Under the pieces are notes generated by a model. That model was not told where the DNA came from and did no database searches. It saw only the letters and a program-made list of their open reading frames with translations. A DNA stretch of 64,000 nt from CAJBVG01 sp943371235 (GTDB lineage: Bacteria; Bacteroidota; Bacteroidia; Sphingobacteriales; Sphingobacteriaceae): positions 1-64,000 of the forward strand of contig CALRTZ010000002.1 of NCBI GenBank assembly GCA_943371235.1. The letters run 5' to 3'. This document shows, one piece after another, positions 44,771-53,845 of the stretch (positions within the stretch are counted from its first letter, which is position 1; every line of letters begins with the position of its first letter). The translations under genes were made by a program, and so were the position numbers.

Positions 44771-45811
44771 ATGAAAGAAGATATAGAAAAATATACAGAG
44801 GAGATAAAAAGTTTTGTTGCAAAATCTGCCGAGGAGTTGGAAGATTTTCGTTTGAAATTTTTAAGTAGAAAAGGGATTGTAAACGATTTGTTCGAGGCAT
44901 TTAAAGCGATGCCACCTGAAGAGAAAAAGAACTTCGGAAAGGTGATGAATGAATTCAAAAACATTGCAGAAAATGCTTACAATACTTTTAAAGAAAAACT
45001 AGAAGAAACAGAAGTTAGTACAGAAAGTGCTATTGATTATTCTTTACCTGGTGAAGCGTATAGTACAGGCTCTCGTCACCCAGTTTCATTGGTACTAAAA
45101 GAGATTTGTGATATTTTTCAGCGCATGGGATTTACCATTGCTAAAGGACCAGAAATAGAAGACGATTGGCATAATTTCAGTTCTTTAAATTTCCCGATGG
45201 AGCACCCTGCAAGAGATATGCAGGATACTTTTTTTGTTAGAAAAGATTCCTCAAAACCAGAAGACGATTTAGCGTTAAGAACACATACTTCTTCAGTACA
45301 AATTAGGTTAATGGAAAATGGGAAAGCTCCTTTCCGTTCTATAATGCCAGGAAGAGTTTTTAGAAACGAAGCAATTTCTGCACGTTCACATTGTATATTC
45401 CATCAAGTAGAAGGCTTATACGTAGATAAAGATGTATCGTTTGCAGATTTGAAACAAACACTATATTATTTCGTTCAAGAATTATTTGGAGTTGGTACAG
45501 AAGTGCGTTTCCGTCCTTCTTACTTTCCGTTTACAGAACCATCTGCAGAAATGGATATTCAATGTAAAAACTGCGGTGGTGCTGGATGTAATATTTGCAA
45601 ATATTCTGGCTGGGTAGAAATATTAGGTTGTGGAATGGTTGATCCAAATGTATTGGAGAATTGTGGCATAGACCCTAATGAGTATTCGGGTTTCGCATTT
45701 GGTGTAGGTATAGAACGATTGGCTATGAACAAATTCAAGATCAAAGATATTCGTATGTTTTTTGAAAACGATGTTCGTTTATTATCACAATTTAATTCCG
45801 AATTAATATAA
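44771..45811 (+). CDS. pheS: Phenylalanyl-tRNA synthetase alpha subunit
   Basis: Class II aminoacyl-tRNA synthetase alpha chain. 346 residues from the ATG at 44771 (MKEDIEKYTEE); a longer reading would begin inside the octamer array. N-terminal coiled coil (about 1-85), then motif 1 (GFTIAKGPEIEDDWHNF near 120), motif 2 with PGRVFRNEAISARSHCIFHQ near 192-211, and motif 3 with GFAFGVGIERLAM near 310. The CKNCGGAGCNICKYSGW insertion is a zinc-like element seen in many bacterial PheS. pheT is not in the window. Confidence 0.96.
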   Translation: MKEDIEKYTEEIKSFVAKSAEELEDFRLKFLSRKGIVNDLFEAFKAMPPEEKKNFGKVMNEFKNIAENAYNTFKEKLEETEVSTESAIDYSLPGEAYSTGSRHPVSLVLKEICDIFQRMGFTIAKGPEIEDDWHNFSSLNFPMEHPARDMQDTFFVRKDSSKPEDDLALRTHTSSVQIRLMENGKAPFRSIMPGRVFRNEAISARSHCIFHQVEGLYVDKDVSFADLKQTLYYFVQELFGVGTEVRFRPSYFPFTEPSAEMDIQCKNCGGAGCNICKYSGWVEILGCGMVDPNVLENCGIDPNEYSGFAFGVGIERLAMNKFKIKDIRMFFENDVRLLSQFNSELI

Positions 45812-46228
45812 ATGAAAATACTAAGTACACTTGTAATAGTTTCTATGGTTCTTTTTGCGTGCACAAAGGAACAAGAAAGCACTGTTCCAAGCGTGCCTGT
45901 AAACATCAGAATAAATTTAGACAATCCTGGTTATAATAATTTAAATACTATTGGTGGTTCAGTTTATGTTGATGGTGGTTATAGAGGTATTGTTGTGTAC
46001 AGAAGAGGACAAGCAGAATTTATGGCCTTTGAGCGCACCTGTTCATATCAATCTGCAGATACTTGCGCATATGTAAGTTTAGATTCTACCATCTCTAGTG
46101 TTGGCTGTAAGTGTTGTAGCTCTCGGTTTCAATTATTAGACGGAGCACCTATTAAAGGACCCGCTAATGCATCCCTAAGAACATATCAGACTAATTTAGT
46201 GGATAGATATTTGTATATTTATAATTAA
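45812..46228 (+). CDS. Lipoprotein with degenerate Rieske-like domain
   Basis: 138 residues starting directly after the pheS stop. Lipoprotein signal with LFAC (Cys near 17). The mature part resembles a Rieske [2Fe-2S] domain: FERTCSYQSADTC near 70-82 and GCKCCSSRFQLLDG near 94-107, then KGPANASLRTY near 110-120. The usual CxH and CxxH cluster ligands are not intact: Tyr and Cys/Ser stand where His would be expected. It probably keeps the fold without a normal cluster, or uses the many cysteines differently. Function unknown. It overlaps the TetR gene as TAATG. Confidence 0.75.
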   Translation: MKILSTLVIVSMVLFACTKEQESTVPSVPVNIRINLDNPGYNNLNTIGGSVYVDGGYRGIVVYRRGQAEFMAFERTCSYQSADTCAYVSLDSTISSVGCKCCSSRFQLLDGAPIKGPANASLRTYQTNLVDRYLYIYN

Positions 46229-46797
46229 TGGATTCAGACAAGATACAACAAGCCATAAAAGAAGCATCAAAAGAGCTTTTTCGTAAATTTGGTTACCATA
46301 AAACCAGTGTCAACGAAATAGCAAAGCGTTCTCGTGTGGCAAAGGCTACCATCTATAAATATTTCGAAAGCAAAGAAGTTATACTTAATGAAATTATTAT
46401 GGAGCACCTTGAGTACTCTATCCAAGATTTAGTAACAAAACTTCACCCCAATATTAGTAAAGCCGAAAAAGTATCGGCACTTATTTTAAAAACAAGTCGT
46501 TTATCATACACCGTTTGTTCAGAGTTTATCGGTTGGGATTTTATACGTGAAAGTGTAAACTCTCAAGAATTCCTAAAAAACTTATCAAACGAATTAGAGG
46601 TGTTGCTCATAAATACGTTTACAAGTCTCCCCGACTTTAAAGATGTTGGTCATGAACGCGTAAAATACCTCATGAAATCTAGCAAAGCCATTGTGTTCTC
46701 CTTTGCCTTTACCTCTGTAACAGTAAGTGATGTCCGCAAAAACTTCATCAGCTTTGAGAAAGAGATTCTGCCTTATTTGATACAAGCAGTCCTTTAA
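46228..46797 (+). CDS. TetR/AcrR family transcriptional regulator
   Basis: 189 residues. N-terminal helix-turn-helix about 25-48 (SVNEIAKRSRVAKATIYKYF), preceded by the usual KEASKELFRKFGYH helix. The C-terminal ligand-binding domain is all-helical and not assignable to a ligand. It is translationally coupled to the Rieske-like lipoprotein gene (TAATG) and may be co-transcribed with pheS. Its stop adjoins a 71-bp palindromic array. Confidence 0.85.
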   Translation: MDSDKIQQAIKEASKELFRKFGYHKTSVNEIAKRSRVAKATIYKYFESKEVILNEIIMEHLEYSIQDLVTKLHPNISKAEKVSALILKTSRLSYTVCSEFIGWDFIRESVNSQEFLKNLSNELEVLLINTFTSLPDFKDVGHERVKYLMKSSKAIVFSFAFTSVTVSDVRKNFISFEKEILPYLIQAVL

Positions 46798-46867
46798 TTA
46801 GTCGTTAGTATTTAGTCTTTAGTCGTTAGACCGTCTAAAGACTAACTACTAAAGACTAAAGACTAAT
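46797..46867. repeat. Heptamer quasi-palindrome after the TetR gene
   Basis: Arms 46797-46831 and 46833-46867 are inverted copies matching at 30 of 35 positions, with almost no loop. Units are TTAGTCG / TTAGTCT and the complementary ACTAAAG. It adjoins the TTG of the promoter at 46868. Confidence 0.85.
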
Positions 46868-46898
46868 TTGGTATTTAGTATAAAAATGCATATATTTG
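46868..46898 (+). promoter_or_regulatory. Strong Bacteroidota promoter before the 43-codon gene
   Basis: TTG at 46868-46870 and TATATTTG at 46891-46898 are separated by 20 bases, an almost ideal match. The ATG of the small ORF begins five bases after the -7 box. Confidence 0.7.
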
Positions 46899-46902
46899 CT
46901 TC

Positions 46903-47034
46903 ATGAACACAATTATCTACAATATGAAGCTTGAATTATTAGATTTTTCTGAGAAAATTGAGCAGGAGTTCGACTTTGGCGATGACAAATCGACTACTTG
47001 GTTTTCATTTTTACTGCGTTTATTAGGATTGTGA
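46903..47034 (+). CDS. Small protein of 43 residues, unknown
   Basis: ATG 46903, TGA 47032-47034. Starts MNTIIYNMKLELLDFSEK, contains the acidic stretch EQEFDFGDDKS and ends with a hydrophobic WFSFLLRLLGL tail. A second ATG at 46924 would give 36 residues with a 20-base leader. Support: it follows a near-consensus promoter and its stop adjoins, without a gap, the stop codon of the convergent gene at 47035. The acidic middle and amphipathic end could suit a membrane-edge or partner-binding peptide, but that is a guess. Confidence 0.55.
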   Translation: MNTIIYNMKLELLDFSEKIEQEFDFGDDKSTTWFSFLLRLLGL

Positions 47035-49590
47035 TTATTTCACAAGCGAGATGATGCCTGTAAATTTAGTTTCTCCAACACGGAGGTAATATACGTATGC
47101 CCCGGCAGTAGCACCTTCGGCTTTCCACACAAACTCTGGATCTTGAGTTTCGAGCATTACTTGCCCCCATCTATTATAAATAATAAACTCAAATTCATCT
47201 GGACAAACCGTTCTATTAGCTAAATAAATTTTATACTCATCATTTATTCCATCACCGTTTGGTGAAAATACATCGGGTAATAATGGTTTATCAATATCTA
47301 ATAATGGTGACGATTTAAAATAGATTATTTTGGTAATGGTATCATTCTCATTGCAATATTTATTGCTCAGTAATTTTAGTTCAACTGGATAATCTACGTT
47401 CCCATCTAATCCGCAATCTGGATATACATTTAATTGCGAAGCTATACTGCCGAATCCTTGAGTTCTATTCATTTCTACTCTAAGCGGTACGTTATTATCA
47501 TAAAGTGGTTTCGCCTCCAATACTAATAAATCTTCGTTATCGGCATCGCTTCCTTCTACATCAATCGTTCTTGAATACCCTGCATTTATGTTATAAAGAA
47601 TAGAGTCTGGCTTTAATAATAAGGGCGAAATATTATCAGGTAAGTCGAATACAAAACGTACTCTAACCGAATCGTATTTTTCATTTTCACATTTATTATC
47701 GCGAGTAAAGAAATCAAGAAACAACTCATCCTCTCCATAAAAATTATCACAAGTTGGAGTCCAACAAAACAAATTACTTTTTGAATTCGGATTATTTTCT
47801 TGTTGTGCAAAAGTTGCGCCGTTTGCAAAAAAATCATAATTCACGTTTTTGCTATAAATATCAATCACATCATCAGGGTCGATATCTTCTGCATAAATTG
47901 AAAAACAATTTTGTTGATCTAATTTAACTGCGATGGTATTATTAGCACCAATATTTATTCCTTGTGCTTCAATTAATGGAGCTTCATTGGCTATTGGCAA
48001 TAAATTAATAATTACCTCTACTGTGTCTAATGCTGGCAAGGGACAAGCATTGTCGCTTATGTAAAATAATAAATGAATAGAAGTATCGAGTTTTAATCCA
48101 CAAGGTGGGGTCCAACAGAATTCGCCAGAAACGCTTGCATTGCCAACCAAAACAGATGGAGTAATTACAGCGCCTAATTTGAAAACATCAATATTTTGAG
48201 AGATAGGATCAACAATTATTTGATCGGTACTGTTAGAATCTGTTACTAAAAACTGGAAGCATAGGGATTCTTCGGTTCTAATGTTAAAAACATTATTTGT
48301 TAAATTAGTTTTAAGTACCGGAAGTTTATTAGGTGCTTCAGAAATTCTGAAGTTTACACGTATGGTATCATCTTGAGAGAAGGGACAAGAATTATCAAAA
48401 GCTATGATATCTAAAAAAGCTCCTTTACCTGTATCTAATGGGCAAGTAGGTGTCCAGCAAAAACGAGCTGTTATGCTTTGGTTTCCTGTAACGTCTGAGG
48501 GATTGATGGTGGCGCCGTTTCCAATTATTTTATACAAGCCTCCAGTGTCGATTCTAAATTTTAATAATTCAGCATTATTATTGTCGGTTGCATTTATATC
48601 AAAACAAATTTGTTGCCCAACCACTACATCCACATAACTTTTACCACCTGGTAAAGTAGCGGTTACATTAGGTTTGAATCGTGGAGGGCAATTGAGTACT
48701 TCTAACTGAAGCTCACGAACTACTTCGCCAATTTTTACATTGCCTCTAAATTCTTCGCACACAACTGATATTACATAAACACCAATTTGTTGAGGTACTA
48801 GAAATATAAAAGCAGTATCATTATCAACATATAAATCAGGACTGCCGTCCATGATATTTTGCGGTGAACCCACGCTGTAACCAGGTGCCCAAATTACATC
48901 GTCGTACGGAGCTGGGCCGGAATTCTGACCTGGGTTAAATTGACTAGTATACCCACCTGCATTTGGCACACCGACTTTCATTCTCAATTCATCACCATCT
49001 CCATCGTAAATTTTGAAATCGTATTTAAATGCTTCACCCACACATAAGTAGTTAAGTGGGTCGCGTAAAAATTCTGGTGAATTATTAATGCGCAAACCTC
49101 CACCAGCTGGATATGGAGAAGGAAATTCCATGTAAAATGCCATGGGTGTTCCTCCCGGATCGATAATATTTTTGATGATATCGTTTCGGCAACATCTTTC
49201 CCATTGTACATAATATCCTTGAGTATTTTGGAATTGATCTTTCGGCATGGTAAACGTACCGGTAAAAACCCCCGTTTCTACACAACGTAACTGTGGACTT
49301 GTACAACCCGTATTAAATTTGATAGGATATATGGTGGTACGAGGCATTTGTACCGTTTTCACAAGCTTGTTCGTTTCTTTATCATAAATACCCACGCGCA
49401 AAGATTGCTCGAATTGAGCCCCTCCTCCACCGCAATCTCGGTACATTTTCATTTTTAGCTGATAACTATCGCCACTAACGTATTTATAGCTAAAATCGCC
49501 GCCTACAATATGTGCAGCGTATGTATTATTAACTAATACAGTAAACAAAAACCCAATAAAAACACATATTTTGCAAAAGCGCATCATCAA
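47035..49590 (-). CDS. Large T9SS type B (gliding-motility-associated tail) surface protein
   Basis: 851 residues. Signal peptide to about residue 25, then AHIVGGDFSYKY, a recurring N-terminal domain shared with the next gene. The middle has at least three repeats of about 100 residues, each closing with an FCWTPTC-like motif (near 373, 493 and 610) and containing an acidic CFxxxATD/CFSIYAED stretch. The last 90 residues form the type B sorting domain with DVFSPNGDGINDEYKIY and YNRWGQ. Likely a secreted or surface adhesin-like protein processed by T9SS. The downstream end abuts the 43-residue gene. Confidence 0.87.
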   Translation of the reverse strand: MMMRFCKICVFIGFLFTVLVNNTYAAHIVGGDFSYKYVSGDSYQLKMKMYRDCGGGGAQFEQSLRVGIYDKETNKLVKTVQMPRTTIYPIKFNTGCTSPQLRCVETGVFTGTFTMPKDQFQNTQGYYVQWERCCRNDIIKNIIDPGGTPMAFYMEFPSPYPAGGGLRINNSPEFLRDPLNYLCVGEAFKYDFKIYDGDGDELRMKVGVPNAGGYTSQFNPGQNSGPAPYDDVIWAPGYSVGSPQNIMDGSPDLYVDNDTAFIFLVPQQIGVYVISVVCEEFRGNVKIGEVVRELQLEVLNCPPRFKPNVTATLPGGKSYVDVVVGQQICFDINATDNNNAELLKFRIDTGGLYKIIGNGATINPSDVTGNQSITARFCWTPTCPLDTGKGAFLDIIAFDNSCPFSQDDTIRVNFRISEAPNKLPVLKTNLTNNVFNIRTEESLCFQFLVTDSNSTDQIIVDPISQNIDVFKLGAVITPSVLVGNASVSGEFCWTPPCGLKLDTSIHLLFYISDNACPLPALDTVEVIINLLPIANEAPLIEAQGINIGANNTIAVKLDQQNCFSIYAEDIDPDDVIDIYSKNVNYDFFANGATFAQQENNPNSKSNLFCWTPTCDNFYGEDELFLDFFTRDNKCENEKYDSVRVRFVFDLPDNISPLLLKPDSILYNINAGYSRTIDVEGSDADNEDLLVLEAKPLYDNNVPLRVEMNRTQGFGSIASQLNVYPDCGLDGNVDYPVELKLLSNKYCNENDTITKIIYFKSSPLLDIDKPLLPDVFSPNGDGINDEYKIYLANRTVCPDEFEFIIYNRWGQVMLETQDPEFVWKAEGATAGAYVYYLRVGETKFTGIISLVK

Positions 49591-49603
49591 ATATAATTAA
49601 ATC

Positions 49604-51442
49604 TTAATACATTATAGATAAGTGGCTCAGCTTTTCTCTTTGACCCAAACGTATTACATAAAAATAGACACCATAAGGCAGCCCTTCCCCCGACCATTCG
49701 AACTCGAAATTATTAGAATTATACACTTTTTCTCCCCATCGGTTATAAATCACTATACTAAAATCATCCACACATTCAGCTTTGATATTTTTATGGATGC
49801 TGAACACATCATTTTTACCATCGCCGTTTGGACTAAAAACATTCGGAATAGTAAGTAAGGGATCTTCAAATCCTGCATCTTCGGTAATTACGGGAACCCA
49901 AATTGAATCTTGCTTAGAATTAATACATGATTTGTCTGTTACTATTGCTGCAAACCCTTCCGTATTACTGGCCCTAAGTATACAATTGGTTGTAAAACAA
50001 ACCCTAGCTGTAACTTTATTATTATCAGTTGAATCGATATTAATTTCATAGTCTTGGATTAATAATTCTTCTGAAATATTTTTTATGGAAAATTTCAAAC
50101 TATCCAATTCATCAATATCTTCTGCCAAAAAATCAAAGCATGTTGTCTTGTTTGCTTTAACAGTATTTTCAGAAGAATTTAACCAAGTTATTAACGGTTT
50201 GTTATTTATTTTAGTGGAAACAGTTAGCTCTATTTCAAGCGTATCATATAATATATATGGGCAAGAATTATCGCTTACTATTAGCTGAAGACGTTGTGGC
50301 AATGTAGTTATGGCATTGCAAGCAACCCCAAAACAAACTTTAATTTGCAAATCATTTGGTTGGGTAGAATCTATTTCTACGCTAATATTTTGTTGAGATA
50401 ACAAGCTTGAGATTTCGCCAATTTTAAAATTTAAGGAGTCGTTTGTATTAATGTCTTTAGCAGTAAAAAGCAGGCAAGTTGTGCTATCTGCTTTTAAGGA
50501 TGTAATTGTAGGATTTAACCATTCTAATTGTGGTTGATTTCTAACTGAGCAAAACACAATATAATACTGTACTTCTCGGTTGTAAACTGCAATTAATTCA
50601 TCGTCTCTATACTCTTCTACAGCATATGCAAAAGAATACATACCCGTTTGAGAGGGTTTTAAATTTAATTTACCTGTTACCGGATCAAGAGTTACATCTG
50701 GTACGCCATCCATTATATTGTTATTGGCAATTCCATAGTTATTTGCCCAATTTATAGGAGGATAAGGCTTAGGATTTAGAACTGATATTCCATTTGCATT
50801 ATTAAAAACCGGATCGGTGCTACCCATTAAAGGTTCAATTAATTTATACGACAATGAATCGCCATCAGGATCTACATGAGAGAAATCTGAGTTGAAAGTC
50901 TCGAACAAACATAAGTACACATTCTGCTCATTAATTAAATATGGACTGGAATTTCTAAAGTCTGTGTTGTTTTTCGTGAAAGGTGTAAAATCAGCGTAAA
51001 AGGCAATCCCGCTTTTATCTGGATCCTTAATGTTTTTGATGCCAAAATTTCTACAGCATTGTTCATAGGACAAATAATACCCAGAATTATCGTCAAAAAT
51101 TGCAGGATTTAAAAACAAGGTATCTTGGTATATTCTTTTTTGCACACAGGTAACGGGTGCTTTAACACAAGAATCAGAGATAAAATTTACGATGCTTATT
51201 GGACCAGGATTTAAGTCGAGGCTTTGTACTAAGGCATTGTTACTTTTTTTATAAATTCCAATTCGTAAAGCCCCAGGAGGATAATCAACTGAATTGGCAG
51301 AACAATCTTTATGATAATCTAATTGAATTACATACCGATTATTGGAAAGATACGTATATCTAAATCCCCCACCCACCATATGTGATGCAAATGAGTTATA
51401 GCTCATGAGCAACATAAGAAAATACAAGAGAGTGCGGATCAT
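49604..51442 (-). CDS. T9SS type B surface protein, paralogue of the downstream gene
   Basis: 612 residues. Signal peptide to about residue 19 and then SHMVGGGFRYTY, the same N-terminal domain as the 851-residue neighbour, including the DPDGDSLSYKL acidic segment near 198. Two repeats (about 300-520) end with KVCFGVAC and RVCFTTNC instead of the FCWTPTC seen next door. The C-terminal type B sorting domain has NVFSPNGDGKND and YNRWGEKVY. The two genes are 13 bases apart and form a tandem duplication on one transcript. Confidence 0.87.
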   Translation of the reverse strand: MIRTLLYFLMLLMSYNSFASHMVGGGFRYTYLSNNRYVIQLDYHKDCSANSVDYPPGALRIGIYKKSNNALVQSLDLNPGPISIVNFISDSCVKAPVTCVQKRIYQDTLFLNPAIFDDNSGYYLSYEQCCRNFGIKNIKDPDKSGIAFYADFTPFTKNNTDFRNSSPYLINEQNVYLCLFETFNSDFSHVDPDGDSLSYKLIEPLMGSTDPVFNNANGISVLNPKPYPPINWANNYGIANNNIMDGVPDVTLDPVTGKLNLKPSQTGMYSFAYAVEEYRDDELIAVYNREVQYYIVFCSVRNQPQLEWLNPTITSLKADSTTCLLFTAKDINTNDSLNFKIGEISSLLSQQNISVEIDSTQPNDLQIKVCFGVACNAITTLPQRLQLIVSDNSCPYILYDTLEIELTVSTKINNKPLITWLNSSENTVKANKTTCFDFLAEDIDELDSLKFSIKNISEELLIQDYEINIDSTDNNKVTARVCFTTNCILRASNTEGFAAIVTDKSCINSKQDSIWVPVITEDAGFEDPLLTIPNVFSPNGDGKNDVFSIHKNIKAECVDDFSIVIYNRWGEKVYNSNNFEFEWSGEGLPYGVYFYVIRLGQREKLSHLSIMY

Positions 51443-51467
51443 TTATTAAAAATAACATATTATACCT

Positions 51468-51475
51468 TAACTTTG
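51468..51475 (+). promoter_or_regulatory. -7 box upstream of rlmD
   Basis: TAACTTTG matches TAnnTTTG and lies eight bases before the ATG at 51484, predicting a very short leader. It sits in the 41-base divergent gap with the surface protein gene. Confidence 0.45.
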
Positions 51476-51483
51476 AAAAAATT

Positions 51484-52902
51484 ATGAGAAGTACTAAACC
51501 ATTGCCAATAATAGAAAAGGCAGAAATTATAGACATTGCCAACGAAGGCAAAGGAATAGCTAAACACGAAGAGTTGGTGATCTTTGTTGAAAAAGTAGTT
51601 CCTGGTGATGTTGTCGACATCCAAATTCATAAAAAAAAGAAAAACTTAGCAGAAGGAAGTCCTATCCTATTCCATCAATATTCTAACAAAAGAGAAGACG
51701 CTTTTTGCACGCATTTTGGAACATGCGGAGGTTGTAAATGGCAAAACATGAAATACGATGCACAATTAAGTTTTAAACAAAAAATTGTGTTAGATGCTTT
51801 AACCCGCTTAGCAAAAATTGAGCTTCCGGAACTTATGCCAATTGTTGGGTCAGAAAATACCAAACATTATAGAAACAAATTGGAATTTACATTCTCCAAT
51901 AAACGTTGGTTAGAAAAATCAGAAATTGCTTCGGATGAATCGTTCGATATGGATGCATTGGGATTCCATGTGCCTAAACGTTTTGACAAAATTATCGACA
52001 TCCAACAATGTTATTTACAAGATACTCGATCGGATGAAGTAAGAAACGAAGTAAGAGTTTTTTGCAAAGAAAACGAATATTCTTTTTACGACATCAAACA
52101 AAATACTGGTTTGATGAGAAACCTAATTATCAGAAATACAAGTTTAGAAGAATGGATGGTAATTGTAGTATTTGCTGAGCCCGACATGGAAAAAATTGAA
52201 TTATTGATGGGACATTTAAAAAAGAAATTTAATTTTATTAGTTCCTTACAATACGTTATAAATCAGAAAAAAAACGATACCATATTTGATCAAGAGGTTA
52301 TTTGTTATAATGGCTTGCCGTATATACATGAGCAAATGACTGACTTAAACAATAAGCAAATAAAATTTAGAATTTCTGCAAAATCGTTTTACCAAACTAA
52401 TGCGAAACAAGCAGAAGTACTGTACCATATTGCAGGAAATTTTGCTGAGTTAAAAGGTGCTGAAATAGTGTACGATTTATACACAGGCACTGGCACGATT
52501 GCCAACTTTATTGCTTCTAAAGCAAAAAAAGTAGTAGGGATAGAATATGTTGCTGATGCCATTGAAGATGCCAAGGTAAACTCTGAAATAAATTCGATAG
52601 ATAACACCGTGTTTTATGCGGGCGATATGAAAGATTTATTAACTGATGAGTTTACATTACTTAATGGTAAACCGAATGTAATTATTACAGATCCTCCTCG
52701 TGCTGGGATGCATGAAGAGGTTTGTAAACAGTTGTTAAAATTAGAGGCCGAAAAAATTGTATATGTAAGCTGTAATCCATCAACACAAGCAAGAGATTTA
52801 GCTATATTAGATGAAAAATATACGGTTGTTAAAGTTCAACCGGTTGACATGTTCCCGCATACAGAACATGTAGAGAATGTTGTATTATTAAAATTAAGAT
52901 AA
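51484..52902 (+). CDS. rlmD: 23S rRNA (uracil-5-)-methyltransferase
   Basis: SAM-dependent uridine C5 methyltransferase of the RlmD/RumA family. 472 residues with an N-terminal TRAM domain (about 10-70), iron-sulfur cysteines in HFGTCGGCKWQN near 76-87, the SAM motif VYDLYTGTGTIANF near 326-339, the TDPPRAG motif near 401-407 and the catalytic Cys in YVSCNPST near 425-432. RlmCD- or TrmA-like specificity cannot be fully excluded. Its stop overlaps the next start as TAATG. Confidence 0.92.
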   Translation: MRSTKPLPIIEKAEIIDIANEGKGIAKHEELVIFVEKVVPGDVVDIQIHKKKKNLAEGSPILFHQYSNKREDAFCTHFGTCGGCKWQNMKYDAQLSFKQKIVLDALTRLAKIELPELMPIVGSENTKHYRNKLEFTFSNKRWLEKSEIASDESFDMDALGFHVPKRFDKIIDIQQCYLQDTRSDEVRNEVRVFCKENEYSFYDIKQNTGLMRNLIIRNTSLEEWMVIVVFAEPDMEKIELLMGHLKKKFNFISSLQYVINQKKNDTIFDQEVICYNGLPYIHEQMTDLNNKQIKFRISAKSFYQTNAKQAEVLYHIAGNFAELKGAEIVYDLYTGTGTIANFIASKAKKVVGIEYVADAIEDAKVNSEINSIDNTVFYAGDMKDLLTDEFTLLNGKPNVIITDPPRAGMHEEVCKQLLKLEAEKIVYVSCNPSTQARDLAILDEKYTVVKVQPVDMFPHTEHVENVVLLKLR

Positions 52903-53285
52903 TGGAGCCCGAAGAATTATTAGGCACGCCAAACGAACCGAAAAAAAATGGCAGTCCACTGAAAAGTTTAGAAACCGATTTAGTATTGTTTAGCGATTCT
53001 ATAAAAGAAACTGCAGAAGATATTATAGAAGAACTTTCTAAATATCCTATATTTATTGCACACCAGCACGAAGCAAGTATTGGTGAATTAATAATTGACA
53101 AAGACGAATTTTCAACGGATTGGAATATACATGCATCTACCCTAGAAGAGTTTGTAGAAAAAGGAATTGTAAATTCTGAAAAACAAGAGTTTTTTAAACA
53201 AAACTACAAAGACCCACATAAATTTATCTGTGTTTTTGTGATGGTACCGGAAGGGGCGAATTTTGTGTTTTACCCCTACAAATAA
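52902..53285 (+). CDS. Conserved hypothetical, 127 residues
   Basis: Acidic soluble protein, MEPEELLGTPNEPKK at the start, with conserved-looking YPIFIAHQHEASIGELI near 47-63 and a closing FVFYPYK. No known domain recognised. It is translationally coupled to rlmD (TAATG), so co-expression is likely. The TAA stop lies within the first unit of a GTGAATT heptamer array. Confidence 0.78.
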   Translation: MEPEELLGTPNEPKKNGSPLKSLETDLVLFSDSIKETAEDIIEELSKYPIFIAHQHEASIGELIIDKDEFSTDWNIHASTLEEFVEKGIVNSEKQEFFKQNYKDPHKFICVFVMVPEGANFVFYPYK

Positions 53286-53315
53286 TTGTGAATTGTGAAT
53301 TGTAAATTGTGAATG
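53281..53315. repeat. Five heptamers spanning the stop of the 127-residue gene
   Basis: Units AATAATT, GTGAATT, GTGAATT, GTAAATT, GTGAATG in 7-base phase. The first contains the TAA stop at 53283-53285. Same unit family as near parE and acs. Confidence 0.85.
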
Positions 53316-53333
53316 ATGAAAAAGTTTTAAATG

Positions 53334-53843
53334 ATGGCAAAGAAAGAAATACTTATTTTGAACAGTGTTCAAATTCAACAAAAGATAGACCGCATGGCTT
53401 ATCAAATATTAGAAGATTGTTTTGAAGAAAAACAAATTGTAATTGCTGGAATAGCAAGCAGGGGTTATGTACTAGCGAAACGATTAAAGGCTGTACTAGA
53501 AAAAATATCAAAAATAAAAATAGAACTTATAGAAATTACGTTGAATAAAGACAGCGACCATTTAGAAGCAGAGGTGGATATTAGCGTAAATAAATGTAAA
53601 AACAAAACCATCATTTTAGTAGACGACGTATTAAACTCAGGTAGAACTTTGGTGTACGGCTTAGCTGTATTTTTAAACATCCCTACTAAAAAAATACGAA
53701 CTGCCGTATTGATAGATAGAAGTCACAAATTATTTCCTGTATCTACAGATTTTGCAGGTTATACTATATCTACTGTAACACAAGAACATGTGTCGGTACG
53801 TTTCTCTACTAAAAAATCAGAAGAAGCTGTTTATCTATCTTAA
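53334..53843 (+). CDS. Phosphoribosyltransferase family protein, PyrR-like
   Basis: 169 residues from the second of two adjacent ATGs (53331 or 53334). Type I phosphoribosyltransferase fold with the PRPP-binding motif ILVDDVLNSGRTL near 100-112. The FSTKKSEEAVYL C-terminus and overall length resemble PyrR, a uracil phosphoribosyltransferase and attenuation regulator of pyr genes in Gram-positives. No pyr genes are adjacent. Substrate not certain. It is followed two bases later by aroK. Confidence 0.82.
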   Translation: MAKKEILILNSVQIQQKIDRMAYQILEDCFEEKQIVIAGIASRGYVLAKRLKAVLEKISKIKIELIEITLNKDSDHLEAEVDISVNKCKNKTIILVDDVLNSGRTLVYGLAVFLNIPTKKIRTAVLIDRSHKLFPVSTDFAGYTISTVTQEHVSVRFSTKKSEEAVYLS

Positions 53844-53845
53844 AA

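Noticed and set aside
45812..46228. Functional Rieske iron-sulfur protein
   Set aside because: The His ligands of the two cluster motifs are missing.
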